Source: Falsiroseomonas selenitidurans
Lineage (GTDB): Bacteria > Pseudomonadota > Alphaproteobacteria > Acetobacterales > Acetobacteraceae
Direction: 5' to 3'
NCBI RefSeq assembly: GCF_012103215.1
Contig: NZ_JAAVNE010000004.1
Span: forward strand, 1 to 64,000
Length of the DNA stretch: 64,000 bases
Below are positions 24,272 to 32,270 of this stretch, one piece after another. Both the position numbers and the translations under genes were made by a program. Numbering within the stretch: position 1 is the stretch's first letter; every line of letters starts with the position of its first letter. The notes below the pieces were generated by a model. It worked only from the letters and a program-made list of their open reading frames with translations, made no database searches and had not been told where the DNA came from.

Positions 24272-24300
24272 GCTATCCGTGTGTGCATCCTGCCTGTCAA
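24272..24300 (-). promoter_or_regulatory. Sigma-70-type promoter facing the histone-like gene
   Basis: On the minus strand TTGACA (24300-24295) is followed after 17 bases by GATAGC (24277-24272). The -35 box is perfect, the -10 box is weak. Transcription would run about 500 bases before the histone-like ATG. Confidence 0.45.
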
Positions 24301-24446
24301 ACGGAATCGCATCCAACGCGTGCACGCTTGTGCAAGCGCTGTGCAGGACGCGCCAGCGAACGCCGTGAAGGGCACGTCGCCACGGCGTGCCGAAGGGATG
24401 CCGTGAAATTCTTAAAGCGCCTGCCCGCAACAGCGTGCGGCGGCAC

Positions 24447-24472
24447 GGCCGCGCCGGCGAACCGGCGCGGCC
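24447..24472 (-). terminator. Hairpin with TTCG loop after prpC
   Basis: On the minus strand an 11-bp perfect stem GGCCGCGCCGG/CCGGCGCGGCC closes a TTCG tetraloop, starting eight bases after the stop of the methylcitrate synthase gene. There is no T run, but the stem is very stable. Confidence 0.65.
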
Positions 24473-24480
24473 TTCAGGCT

Positions 24481-25617
24481 TCAGCCGCGCGCGGCAATCG
24501 GCGGCACCGGGCGCTGTTCCGGGCCCGTGTAGTGCGACAGCGGGCGGATCAGCCGGTTGTCCGCCGCCTGCTCGAACACATGCGCCGCCCAGCCGGTGAT
24601 GCGGGAGCAAACGAAGATCGGCGTGAACAGCGGGATGTCGAAGCCCATCAGGTAGTAGGCGGGGCCTGCCGGGAAATCGAGGTTCGGGTGGATGTTCTTC
24701 ACCCGCAGCATCTTCGCCGCCAGCACGCGGCTGGTCTCCATCCAGCGGCGATCGCCAACAACTTCCGCCATCTTCTCGGCGTATTTCGTCATGGTGGGCA
24801 CGCGCGAGTCACCGCTCTTGTAGACACGGTGGCCGAAGCCCATCACCAGCGCCCGGTGGTCGAACTTGCCTTCCAGCCAGTCCTCCGCCGCTTCCGGGCT
24901 GCCCACTTCCTTCAGCATGTGCATCACCGCCTCGTTCGCCCCGCCATGCAGCGGGCCCTTCAGGGCGGCGATGCCGGCGGTGATGGCGCCGTGGATATCG
25001 GCGCCGGTGGAGGTGACGGTGCGCGCGGTGAAGGTGGAGGCGTTGAAGGTGTGCTCCGCATACAGGATCATCGAGACGTCGAAGGACTTGATGACCTCCG
25101 GCTGCGGCACCTTGCCGAAGACGAGGTGGAAGAAGTTCTCGCACCAGGGCAGCGCCGGGTCGGGTGCGATCGGCTCCAGCCCCTTGGCGAGGCGGTGCGC
25201 GGCGGCCACCGCCGTCGGTGCCTTGGCCAGCAGCCGCATCGCCTTGCGGCGCTGCGCGGCGTCGGAGACATCGCCGGCCTCCGGATCCTCCATCCCCATG
25301 AAGGAGATGGCGGTGCGGATCGCGTCCATCGGGTGCGCGTCCTTCGGGAAGTCCCGCAGCACGCGCAGCAGGGCGGGCGACAGCGCGCGGTTGGCGCGTT
25401 CCTCCGCCTGGAAGGCGGCCAGCTGGGCCGCGCTCGGCAGTTCGCCGTGCCACAGCAGGTAGGCCACCTGCTCGAAGTCGGTCTCCTCGCACAGGTCCTG
25501 CACGGCATAGCCGCGATAGGTCAGGCTGTTGGTCTCCGGCATCACCTTGGAGACGGCGGAGACATCGGCGTAGACGCCGACGAGGCCCTTGTAGAGGGTG
25601 GGCGTGGTGTCGCTCAT
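24481..25617 (-). CDS. prpC: 2-methylcitrate synthase / citrate synthase
   Basis: A 378-residue citrate-synthase-fold enzyme, the short type I length used by methylcitrate synthases. Catalytic signatures are LHGGANEAVMHML, MGFGHRVYK and TPIFVCSRITGWAAH. It condenses propionyl-CoA (or acetyl-CoA) with oxaloacetate. The next upstream gene on the same strand encodes PrpD, which makes 2-methylcitrate the likely product. No prpB or acnM lies in the window. A structured 66-base element separates it from prpD. By sequence alone a main citrate synthase role cannot be excluded. Confidence 0.88.
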   Translation of the reverse strand: MSDTTPTLYKGLVGVYADVSAVSKVMPETNSLTYRGYAVQDLCEETDFEQVAYLLWHGELPSAAQLAAFQAEERANRALSPALLRVLRDFPKDAHPMDAIRTAISFMGMEDPEAGDVSDAAQRRKAMRLLAKAPTAVAAAHRLAKGLEPIAPDPALPWCENFFHLVFGKVPQPEVIKSFDVSMILYAEHTFNASTFTARTVTSTGADIHGAITAGIAALKGPLHGGANEAVMHMLKEVGSPEAAEDWLEGKFDHRALVMGFGHRVYKSGDSRVPTMTKYAEKMAEVVGDRRWMETSRVLAAKMLRVKNIHPNLDFPAGPAYYLMGFDIPLFTPIFVCSRITGWAAHVFEQAADNRLIRPLSHYTGPEQRPVPPIAARG

Positions 25618-25648
25618 GACGGGTCAACTCCCCAGTTGCGTCGATGAT

Positions 25649-25714
25649 CCCCCACCGGCCCTCGCCTTGCTCGGGCACCCTCCCCCGCGGCGCGGGAGAG
25701 GGTCGCGGTGGGGG
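25649..25714. repeat. Palindromic multi-stem element between prpD and prpC
   Basis: An outer perfect 9-bp stem CCCCCACCG/CGGTGGGGG (25649-25657, 25706-25714) encloses a small GCCC/GGGC arm and a strong 12-bp stem (25677-25703, one mismatch). It could fold as a three-way junction. Elements like this occur in many intergenic spacers of high-GC alphaproteobacteria; a REP-like repeat or transcript-stabilising structure is likely. Confidence 0.6.
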
Positions 25715-25727
25715 TTTGGACCTTCGG

Positions 25728-27269
25728 TCAGAAGATGCCCGGCTTCGCCTCCTCCAGCGTGCCCGCCGGCAGCGCCACGTTCAGGCCGGGCAGCTGCTCC
25801 GCCGTCAGCTTCGGCAGGTCCTGCACCAGCTCCAGGAAGCGGTTCTGCTCCCGCGTCGTGATGATGCCGTCGGTCAGGGTGCGGAACTTGTGGATGTACT
25901 GCTCCCGCCCGAAGGGCCGGGCGCCGTTCGGGTGGGCGTTGGCCACGCCGAGCTCATCGACCAGCTTCGAGCCATCCTTCATCAGGATTTCCACGCGCCC
26001 GCCGAAGGCCAGCACCTCGGGGTCCCGCGAGTGGTACTTCGCGGTCCATGCCGGGTCTTCCGTGGTCTCGATCTTGTGCCACAGCCGCACCGTGTCGGCG
26101 CGCCCGGCACGCTTCGGCGCGTAGCTGTCCACATGGTGCCAGCGCCCGTCCTGCAGGGCGACGGCGAAGATGTACATGATGGAGTGGTCCAGCGTCTCCC
26201 GGCTCGCCTTCGGGTCCATCTTCTGCGGGTCGTTGGCGCCGGTGCCGATCACGTAGTGGGTGTGATGGCTGGTGTGGATGATGATCTTGGCGATCGCCTC
26301 CATGTCGGCGATCTGCTCGCGCATGCGGAAGGCGAGGTCGATCAGTGCCTGGGACTGGTACTCCGCGCTGTGCTCCTTGGTGTAGCTGTCCAGGATGGCG
26401 CGCTTGGGCTCGCCGGCCTCGGGCAGCGGCACCTCGTAGTACACCGGCTCGAACACGGTCTTGCGACCCTTGCTGTCGGCCTGTGTGCGGCCCGACAGCA
26501 CCCAGGCGATGACGCTGTCCTCGCCTTCATAGATCGGGCTGGGCGCGCCTTCGCCCCGCATGCAGCGGTCCACCGCTTCCACCGCCAGCTTGCCCGCATG
26601 CGCCGGAGCATAGGCCTTCCAGGACGAGATCTCGCCCTTCCGCGACTGGCGGAAGCTGACGGAGGTGTGGAGGGCCTGCTGAATCGATTGAAAGACCACC
26701 TCCTGCTTCAGGCCGAGCAGCGTGCCGATGCCGGCGGCCGCCGCCGGGCAGAGATGCGCGATGTGGTCCACGCGATGCTCGTGCAGGCAGATCGCCCGCA
26801 CCAGGTCGATGTGCAGCTCATAGGCCGTGGCCAGGCCGCGAACCAGCTCCTTGCCGCTGCGCCCCATCGCCTGGGCGACGGCCAGCACCGGGGGGATGTT
26901 GTCGCCGGGGTGCGAATAATCGGCGGCGAGGAAGGTGTCGTGCATGTCGAGCTCGCGCACCGCCGTGCCGTTCGCCCAGGCCGCCCATTCGGGGGAGACG
27001 GTGGCGCCGGACTTCACGCCGAACACCGTGGCGCCGCCGGCCTTCTTCGCATGGCCCAGCGCCATGCCGCGGGCGGAGACGACGGGACGGCGGTTGATGG
27101 CGGCAATCGCCACGCTGGCATTGTCGATGATCCGGTTGATGATCATCGCCGTGGTGTCCTTCGGCACCGCCACCTTGTCGGTGGCGACGCCGGCCATCTT
27201 CCAGGCCAGCTGGTCCTCGCGCTTCAGCAGCGCCTTCGAAGGGTGGACCTTCACGGGGTGCATCTTCAT
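25728..27269 (-). CDS. prpD: 2-methylcitrate dehydratase PrpD
   Basis: A 513-residue MmgE/PrpD enzyme, family length. It dehydrates 2-methylcitrate to cis-2-methylaconitate in the methylcitrate cycle without an iron-sulfur cluster. Typical segments are [88 protein letters not shown] and [17 protein letters not shown] 27269 has GAGGAAG seven bases upstream; ATG 27299 is less likely. Divergent from a LysR regulator whose operator lies between them. Confidence 0.93.
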   Translation of the reverse strand: MKMHPVKVHPSKALLKREDQLAWKMAGVATDKVAVPKDTTAMIINRIIDNASVAIAAINRRPVVSARGMALGHAKKAGGATVFGVKSGATVSPEWAAWANGTAVRELDMHDTFLAADYSHPGDNIPPVLAVAQAMGRSGKELVRGLATAYELHIDLVRAICLHEHRVDHIAHLCPAAAAGIGTLLGLKQEVVFQSIQQALHTSVSFRQSRKGEISSWKAYAPAHAGKLAVEAVDRCMRGEGAPSPIYEGEDSVIAWVLSGRTQADSKGRKTVFEPVYYEVPLPEAGEPKRAILDSYTKEHSAEYQSQALIDLAFRMREQIADMEAIAKIIIHTSHHTHYVIGTGANDPQKMDPKASRETLDHSIMYIFAVALQDGRWHHVDSYAPKRAGRADTVRLWHKIETTEDPAWTAKYHSRDPEVLAFGGRVEILMKDGSKLVDELGVANAHPNGARPFGREQYIHKFRTLTDGIITTREQNRFLELVQDLPKLTAEQLPGLNVALPAGTLEEAKPGIF

Positions 27270-27358
27270 TCGTGTCTTCCTCAGATCTGCCGTGGCCACG
27301 GAGCCTGCGACTTGTGGCGCGCCGGCGTTTCATCGTCCATTCCGATTGGTGTGGCAAC

Positions 27359-27379
27359 GCGATAGGGTTTCCGTATCGC
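27359..27379. promoter_or_regulatory. LysR-type operator, GCGATA-N9-TATCGC
   Basis: A perfect 6-bp inverted repeat with 9-base spacer that contains the T-N11-A core of LysR-type regulator sites. It lies 28 bases upstream of the LysR start and 90 bases upstream of prpD, in the divergent spacer, as expected for autorepression with activation of the divergent gene. Confidence 0.75.
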
Positions 27380-27407
27380 CTGCACGACAAGGGCTGAGGG
27401 GAGGCGC

Positions 27408-28358
27408 ATGGATTTCCGTCTGGTGCGCCGCATGGGCCACTTCCTGGCGGTGGCGGAGGAAGGCCATTTCGGTCGTGCCGCCGCGCGGCTCGGCATTTCC
27501 CAGCCGCCGCTGACGGCGCAGATCCAGGCGCTGGAGCGCGAACTGGGCGTGCAGTTGCTGGATCGCACCGGCAAGGGCGTGCGGCCGACCCGCGCGGGGG
27601 AAGCCCTGCTGCCGCTGGCGCGGCGCCTGGCGGAAGGCGCCGGGCAGATCGAGTCGCTGGCACGCGACCTGCGCGAAGGGCGCAACGCGCCGGTGGCGCT
27701 GGCCTGCGTCACCTCCGCGTTGTTCGACTACCTGCCGCCGCTGGTGCGCGGCCTGCAGGCCGCCAGGCCGGCTTCGGCCGTTGCGGTGCGGGAGATGGAC
27801 ACGGCGGATGCGGTGGAGGCGCTGCGCCGGGGCGAGGTGGATCTGGCGCTGCTGCGGCTGGAGCGGGACCGCCACCCGGTGCGGCTGCGCAGCCTGGGGC
27901 GGGACGTGCTGGCCGCCGCCCTGCCGGTGGCGCACCCCCTGGCCGGCGGCAGCGGACCGCTGGACCTGGCGGCGCTGGCGGATGAGCCGATGCTGGTGCT
28001 GCCGCGCGGCATCAGCCCGGCCTATTCCGATGCCATGGTCGCCGCCTGCCGCGCCGCCGGATTCGCGCCGAGGGCGGAACGGGAGGTTGGCTCCGCCATG
28101 GCGCAGCTCGGCTTCGTCGCCGCCGGGCTGGGCGTGGCGCTGGTTTCCGCCGGCATGGCGCGGCTGCGCCCGCCCGGCGTGGCCTTCCGCGACCTGGCCG
28201 GGCCGATCCATGCCGTGGGCGTGGCGCTGGCCTGGCATGCGGAGCGGGAGAGCGAGGCGGTGCGCCTGGCGCTTTCATTGGCCGATGCGCTGTTTCCGGT
28301 GCCCGCGGATGAGCAACAGGGCGGGAGCCCGGCAGACAAGGGGCGGCAGATGCGCTAA
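27408..28358 (+). CDS. LysR-family transcriptional regulator
   Basis: A 316-residue LysR protein. The N-terminal winged helix-turn-helix is HFLAVAEEGHFGRAAARLGI followed by SQPPLTAQIQALERELG; the C-terminal part is a periplasmic-binding-like effector domain. It is transcribed away from prpD with a palindromic operator between them. It is therefore the probable regulator of prpD-prpC, perhaps responding to 2-methylcitrate or a related acid. Methylcitrate operons in gammaproteobacteria usually use the sigma-54 activator PrpR instead. The substrate specificity is not visible. Confidence 0.9.
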   Translation: MDFRLVRRMGHFLAVAEEGHFGRAAARLGISQPPLTAQIQALERELGVQLLDRTGKGVRPTRAGEALLPLARRLAEGAGQIESLARDLREGRNAPVALACVTSALFDYLPPLVRGLQAARPASAVAVREMDTADAVEALRRGEVDLALLRLERDRHPVRLRSLGRDVLAAALPVAHPLAGGSGPLDLAALADEPMLVLPRGISPAYSDAMVAACRAAGFAPRAEREVGSAMAQLGFVAAGLGVALVSAGMARLRPPGVAFRDLAGPIHAVGVALAWHAERESEAVRLALSLADALFPVPADEQQGGSPADKGRQMR

Positions 28359-28367
28359 CTGCGCCGC

Positions 28368-28718
28368 ATGGATCTCTCCCCCGATCAGGTCAGGGCGGCC
28401 CGCGCCGCCGGCTGCACCTTCCTCCCTGCCACCGATGACCAGGTGGCGCGTCTCACCATGCAGCGCCGGATCTTCCGCATCGACGGCGTGGCACATCTCG
28501 CCCAGCGCGCCGACAGCGGCTTCTACGAGACGCATGGCACGCTGACGCCGCTGCTGGGCGCGGCGGTGGGGGAGCCCGCGCCGGTGCCGGCGGAGACGCT
28601 GCAGGAGGCCGAGGCGGCGGACGCCTCCGCCACGCTCGCCCTCGCCGCCGAAAGCCGCGGCGGGCGTGGTGCCCAGGTGATCCGGCGCGGCCGGCCGCGC
28701 GGCCCCCGCGGGGGCTGA
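28368..28718 (+). CDS. Hypothetical protein
   Basis: A 116-residue protein I do not recognise. It starts MDLSPDQVRAARAAGCTFLP, nine bases after the LysR gene, and has a mixed helical/strand middle (MQRRIFRIDGVAHLAQRADSG) and a basic low-complexity end (RGGRGAQVIRRGRPRGPRGG). The frame has a GC-rich third position and a start close to the preceding stop, which supports expression with the LysR gene. Its final Gly codon and stop form the first unit of a 26-base tandem repeat. Confidence 0.5.
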   Translation: MDLSPDQVRAARAAGCTFLPATDDQVARLTMQRRIFRIDGVAHLAQRADSGFYETHGTLTPLLGAAVGEPAPVPAETLQEAEAADASATLALAAESRGGRGAQVIRRGRPRGPRGG

Positions 28719-28812
28719 AGCCCTCGCCCCAACGGGGCGGCTGAAGCCCTCGCCCCAACGGGGCGGCTGAAACCCGCGCCCCAAACGGGGCGGCTGAAGC
28801 GCCCCTCGCCCC
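28713..28812 (+). repeat. 26-bp tandem repeat, 3.8 copies, at a gene end
   Basis: Units GGCTGAAGCC-(N6)-CCAACGGGGC begin at 28713, 28739, 28765 (27 bases, one insertion) and 28792 (partial). The first unit includes the last codon and TGA stop of the hypothetical gene, so each further unit repeats that stop. Each unit also holds a small GCCCC-AA(C)-GGGGC hairpin and might act as a serial terminator. Confidence 0.9.
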
Positions 28813-28889
28813 CCCACCCGGCCAGCGGCGGGGCAGACCAGGGCATCGCCCCGCGCTGCCCCTGACGCCGCTTTATGCCCCATCCGCCA

Positions 28890-28906
28890 TTGCGAATGAC
28901 TCGCAA
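28890..28906. promoter_or_regulatory. Fur-type iron box upstream of hemP
   Basis: TTGCGA-N5-TCGCAA is a perfect inverted repeat of the TGCGAATGA(C/T)TCGCA kind seen at Fur-controlled iron genes. It overlaps the -35 box of the predicted promoter, so the bound repressor would block RNA polymerase when iron is plentiful. Confidence 0.75.
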
Positions 28907-28918
28907 TTGCTTCATAAT
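28890..28918 (+). promoter_or_regulatory. Sigma-70 promoter of heme-uptake operon
   Basis: TTGCGA (28890-28895) and CATAAT (28913-28918) are separated by exactly 17 bases. The -35 box lies within the Fur-type palindrome. The expected start of transcription is about 28925, just upstream of hemP. Confidence 0.7.
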
Positions 28919-28947
28919 GGCCATCGCCGCAGCCGATGAGCCACTCC

Positions 28948-29106
28948 ATGACCGATGCCGCCGCCCTTCCCCAAGACTCTGCGGCCCCCGCACGCATCAC
29001 CAGCACCGACCTGCTGCGTGGCGCGCGGGAGGTGCTCATCCTGCACCATGGCGAGACCTACCGGCTGCGCCTGACCAGCAACGACAAGCTGATCCTGACC
29101 AAGTAG
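28948..29106 (+). CDS. hemP: Hemin uptake protein HemP
   Basis: A 52-residue HemP (56 residues if ATG 28936 is used). The family core is REVLILHHGETYRLRLTSN followed by DKLILTK at the end. HemP genes precede heme receptor genes, and in some bacteria the small protein activates receptor expression. It is the first gene after a Fur-boxed promoter and is followed by the TonB-dependent receptor. It is too short for most automated ORF lists. Confidence 0.88.
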   Translation: MTDAAALPQDSAAPARITSTDLLRGAREVLILHHGETYRLRLTSNDKLILTK

Positions 29107-29202
29107 CCGCCCCGCCCGCCCGACCCCTCCGCCGAGCCAGCCACCGCGACAGCGCGGCCGCAAGCCAGCCAGGCCTCCAGCCCCACCGCCCCGGAGTGCC
29201 CC

Positions 29203-31209
29203 ATGGCCGACCGCCGCCTGGCGTCAGCGCCGCTGACCGCTGCCATCCTCGCCCTCGCCGCCGCGCCCGCCGGCGCGCAGCAGGCCACCCCCACGGCGGT
29301 CACGCCGCTGGATGCCGTGACCACCACGGCCACCCGCACCCGCACCGTCGCCGGCGATGCCGCGGCGCCGGTTTCCGTGGTGGGGCGGGAGGCGATCGAG
29401 CGCCGCGATGCGCGCAGCGTCATCGACCTGATCCAGGACATCCCCGGCATCGAATCCTCCGGCGCGCCGCGCACCACGGCGCTGCAGCCGATCATCCGCG
29501 GCCTCGGCGACGAACGCGTGGTGCTGCGCACCGATGGCGCGCGCAACAACTTCAACGCCGGCCATCGCGGCCGCACTTTCGTCGACCCGGACCTGCTGCG
29601 CCAGGTGGAGGTGCTGCGCGGCCCGGCCTCCACCCTCTATGGCTCCGGCGCGCTGGGCGGCGCCATCTCGCTGCGGACGATCGAGGTGGAGGACATCCTG
29701 CAGCCCGGCGCGGCCTTCGGCGGCACCCTCGGCGCCGGCTGGCAGAGCCAGGGCAGCGGCCCGCGCGGCAGCCTGGCGCTGGGCGCGCGGGAAGGCGACT
29801 TCACCCTGCTCGGCGCCGTCGCCGGCTTCACCAACAACAACTTCACCGACGGCGCCGGCAACACCATCCCCTATACCGGCGACGATGCCGTCTCCCTGCT
29901 CGGCAAGCTCGGCTGGAACCCGGGGCACCACCGCTTCCAGCTTTCCGCCCTGCGCTTCCGCGACGACCACCAGATCCCGATCTCGGCCAACACCGCGACC
30001 ACCACCGGCATCACCGACCGCGACACGGTCTCCGAGAACCTGTCCTTCCGCTGGTCCTACGAGGACCCGGCGATGCCGCTGTTCAACCCGCAGCTGGTCC
30101 TCTACCGCACCCAGGTCAATCTGACGGAGCAGCGCCTGACCGGGGCGCGGGTGCGCGACGAGACGGAGCTGACGACGCTCGGCCTGGATGCGCAGAACAC
30201 CGCGCGCTTTGCGCTCGGCGCCACCGGCCATGTCTTCACCTTCGGCACGGAGATGTACCGCGACGAGCAGGAAGGCCGCGCCAATGGCGTGCCGCGCGCG
30301 CAATTCCCCTCCGCCGAGCAAACCGTCCTGGCCTTCTTCGTGCAGGACCAGATCAGCCTCGGCGCCTTCACCCTGACGCCGGGGGTGCGGCTCGACCGCT
30401 TCGAGCAGGAAAGCCCGGATGGCCGCAACGACCGCAGCTCGGAACGCGCCTCCCCGCGCGTCTCCCTCGCCTGGCAGGTCACGCCCTGGCTGCAGCCCTA
30501 TGTCAGCTATGCCGAGGGCTTCCGCGCACCGTCGCTGACCGAGCTCTATGTCGGCGGCCAGCACTTCCCGGGCAACAGCTTCGTGCCGAACCCCGACCTG
30601 CGGCCGGAGGTCTCGCGCAACAAGGAGGCCGGCGTGAACCTGCGCTTCGCCGACGTGATGATCCCCGGCGACCGGCTGCGCATGCGGGTTTCCGCCTTCC
30701 GCAACGACGTCGACGACTTCATCGAGCAGACCGTGCTGCGCAGCACCACCGTCTCCGCCAATGTGGCGGAGGCGCGGATCGAGGGTGTGGAGGCGGAGGC
30801 GCAGTATGATGCCGGCCTCTGGTATGCCGGCATCGGCGCCGCGGCGCTGAAGGGCGACAACCGCGTCACCGACCAGCCGCTGGCCTCCATCCCGGCGCAT
30901 CGCGTGACGCTGTCGGCCGGCTACCGCTTCCTGGACCAGGGCGTGGTGCTGGGCGGGCGCCTGACCGCCACGGCGGAACAGGATCGCGCGCCGAACACCG
31001 CGGGCGTCGCGCAGCAGACATCGGGCTACGGGCTGCTCGACCTGCATGCCTCCTGGCAGCCGAACTTCGCGCCCAATGTCCGGCTTTCGCTCGCCGTCGA
31101 CAACGTCTTCGACCACGCCTACCGCCGCGCCAACTGGAACAGCGACCCGTCGCCGCCCTTCTACGATGTGGGCCGCAACATCCGGGGCGCCGTGCGCGTC
31201 AGCTTCTGA
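29203..31209 (+). CDS. hmuR: TonB-dependent heme/hemoglobin receptor
   Basis: A 668-residue outer-membrane receptor. After a signal peptide (ending AGAQ) comes the TonB box region and plug domain (VIDLIQDIPGIESSG, IIRGLGDERVVLRTDGAR, RQVEVLRGPASTLYGSGALGG), then a 22-strand barrel ending in a C-terminal aromatic residue (VRVSF). The heme-receptor signature FRAP (440-443) and NPDL (463-466) flank H454, the residue that binds heme iron in HmuR/HemR. It takes heme across the outer membrane with energy from TonB. Confidence 0.93.
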   Translation: MADRRLASAPLTAAILALAAAPAGAQQATPTAVTPLDAVTTTATRTRTVAGDAAAPVSVVGREAIERRDARSVIDLIQDIPGIESSGAPRTTALQPIIRGLGDERVVLRTDGARNNFNAGHRGRTFVDPDLLRQVEVLRGPASTLYGSGALGGAISLRTIEVEDILQPGAAFGGTLGAGWQSQGSGPRGSLALGAREGDFTLLGAVAGFTNNNFTDGAGNTIPYTGDDAVSLLGKLGWNPGHHRFQLSALRFRDDHQIPISANTATTTGITDRDTVSENLSFRWSYEDPAMPLFNPQLVLYRTQVNLTEQRLTGARVRDETELTTLGLDAQNTARFALGATGHVFTFGTEMYRDEQEGRANGVPRAQFPSAEQTVLAFFVQDQISLGAFTLTPGVRLDRFEQESPDGRNDRSSERASPRVSLAWQVTPWLQPYVSYAEGFRAPSLTELYVGGQHFPGNSFVPNPDLRPEVSRNKEAGVNLRFADVMIPGDRLRMRVSAFRNDVDDFIEQTVLRSTTVSANVAEARIEGVEAEAQYDAGLWYAGIGAAALKGDNRVTDQPLASIPAHRVTLSAGYRFLDQGVVLGGRLTATAEQDRAPNTAGVAQQTSGYGLLDLHASWQPNFAPNVRLSLAVDNVFDHAYRRANWNSDPSPPFYDVGRNIRGAVRVSF

Positions 31210-31241
31210 GCCAGCGGGACCGCCAGCAGGGGACTTCCTCC

Positions 31242-32270
31242 ATGACCAGCCTTCTCGAACGCCATGCCGCCTTGCTGCGCGCCGGCCCCGTCCGCGCCCG
31301 GGAAGCCGCGCAGCGCCTGGGCACGACGGAAGCCGCGCTGGTGGCCTGCGGCGCCACCGGCCCGGCCAGCGCGCTGCGGCCGGACTGGCCGGCGCTGTTC
31401 GCCGCCCTGCCGCGCCTCGGCCGCATCATGGCGCTGACCCGCAACGAACACGCGGTGCATGAACGCCATGGCGCCTTCGAGGATGTCTCGGCCGGGCCGG
31501 GGCACATCCTGGTGCTGGGGCCGGACATTGATTTGCGCCTGTTTCCCGGCAGCTGGGCGCATGCCTACGCGCTGGGCGGGGAGCGCCCTTCGCTGCAGAT
31601 CTTCGACAGGGCCGGCACCGCCGTGCACAAGGTCTTCGCCACGGCGGAGACCGACCGCGCCGCCTGGGCCGCGCTGGTCGGCGACTTCGCCGCGCCGGAA
31701 GCGGCTGCCCCGCCGGAGGCCGCGCCGGCACCGGAAGCGCCGAAGCCGGAGACGCCGGTGGATGCGGTGGCGCTGCGCGCCGAATGGCAGGCGCTGCGGG
31801 ACACGCACGACTTCGTCACCCTGCTGCGCCGGCACAAGGCCAGCCGCCGCCAGGCCTTCCGCCTGGCCGGGGAGGACCTCGCCCGCCGGCTGCCGCCCGA
31901 GGCCGCCGCCGCCACGCTGCACCAGGCGGCGGCGGCCGGCCTGCCGATCATGATCTTCGTCGGCAACCGCGGCGCCATCCAGATCCACACCGGCCCGGTG
32001 GCGCGGCTGCGCCCGACGCCGGGCTGGTTCAACGTGCTGGATCCCACCTTCAACCTGCATCTGCGCGAAGCCGGCATCGACCAGGCCTGGCGCGTGGTGA
32101 AGCCGACCGAGGATGGCGACGTCACCTCCATCGAGTTGCTGGATGCGGCGGGCGAGGTGATCGCCATAATCTTCGGCGCCCGCAAGCCCGGCCAGCCGGA
32201 ACGCGCCGATTGGCGCGCCTTGGTGGCGGCGGTGGAAGCCGGCCCCTGGCCCGCCGGCCGCGCCGCATGA
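31242..32270 (+). CDS. hmuS: Hemin-degrading factor HmuS
   Basis: A 342-residue protein with two repeated HemS/ChuX-like halves (about 1-150 and 175-342) joined by a Pro/Ala-rich linker. Conserved pieces are RLGRIMALTRNEHAVHE with a repeat-related VGNRGAIQIHTGPV in the second half, and GWFNVLDPTFNLHLREAGIDQAW. It binds heme in the cytoplasm and helps release iron. It lies 32 bases after the receptor and overlaps hmuT. Confidence 0.92.
   Translation: MTSLLERHAALLRAGPVRAREAAQRLGTTEAALVACGATGPASALRPDWPALFAALPRLGRIMALTRNEHAVHERHGAFEDVSAGPGHILVLGPDIDLRLFPGSWAHAYALGGERPSLQIFDRAGTAVHKVFATAETDRAAWAALVGDFAAPEAAAPPEAAPAPEAPKPETPVDAVALRAEWQALRDTHDFVTLLRRHKASRRQAFRLAGEDLARRLPPEAAAATLHQAAAAGLPIMIFVGNRGAIQIHTGPVARLRPTPGWFNVLDPTFNLHLREAGIDQAWRVVKPTEDGDVTSIELLDAAGEVIAIIFGARKPGQPERADWRALVAAVEAGPWPAGRAA

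Larger units (their letters stand above)
23768..24480. other. 713-base intergenic region
   Basis: No convincing gene was found. The left 480 bases are GC-rich, with open frames on both strands that show no family features. The right 200 bases (about 24255-24430) are less GC-rich and hold one good minus-strand promoter and the terminator of the methylcitrate synthase gene. An untranslated leader or small RNA upstream of the histone-like gene is possible. Confidence 0.5.

Noticed and set aside
22954..25647. An 897-codon plus-strand frame across the histone-like gene and prpC
   Set aside because: Its sequence is the reverse of the Lys/Ala repeat gene and of PrpC; composition is Ser/Arg/Pro noise.
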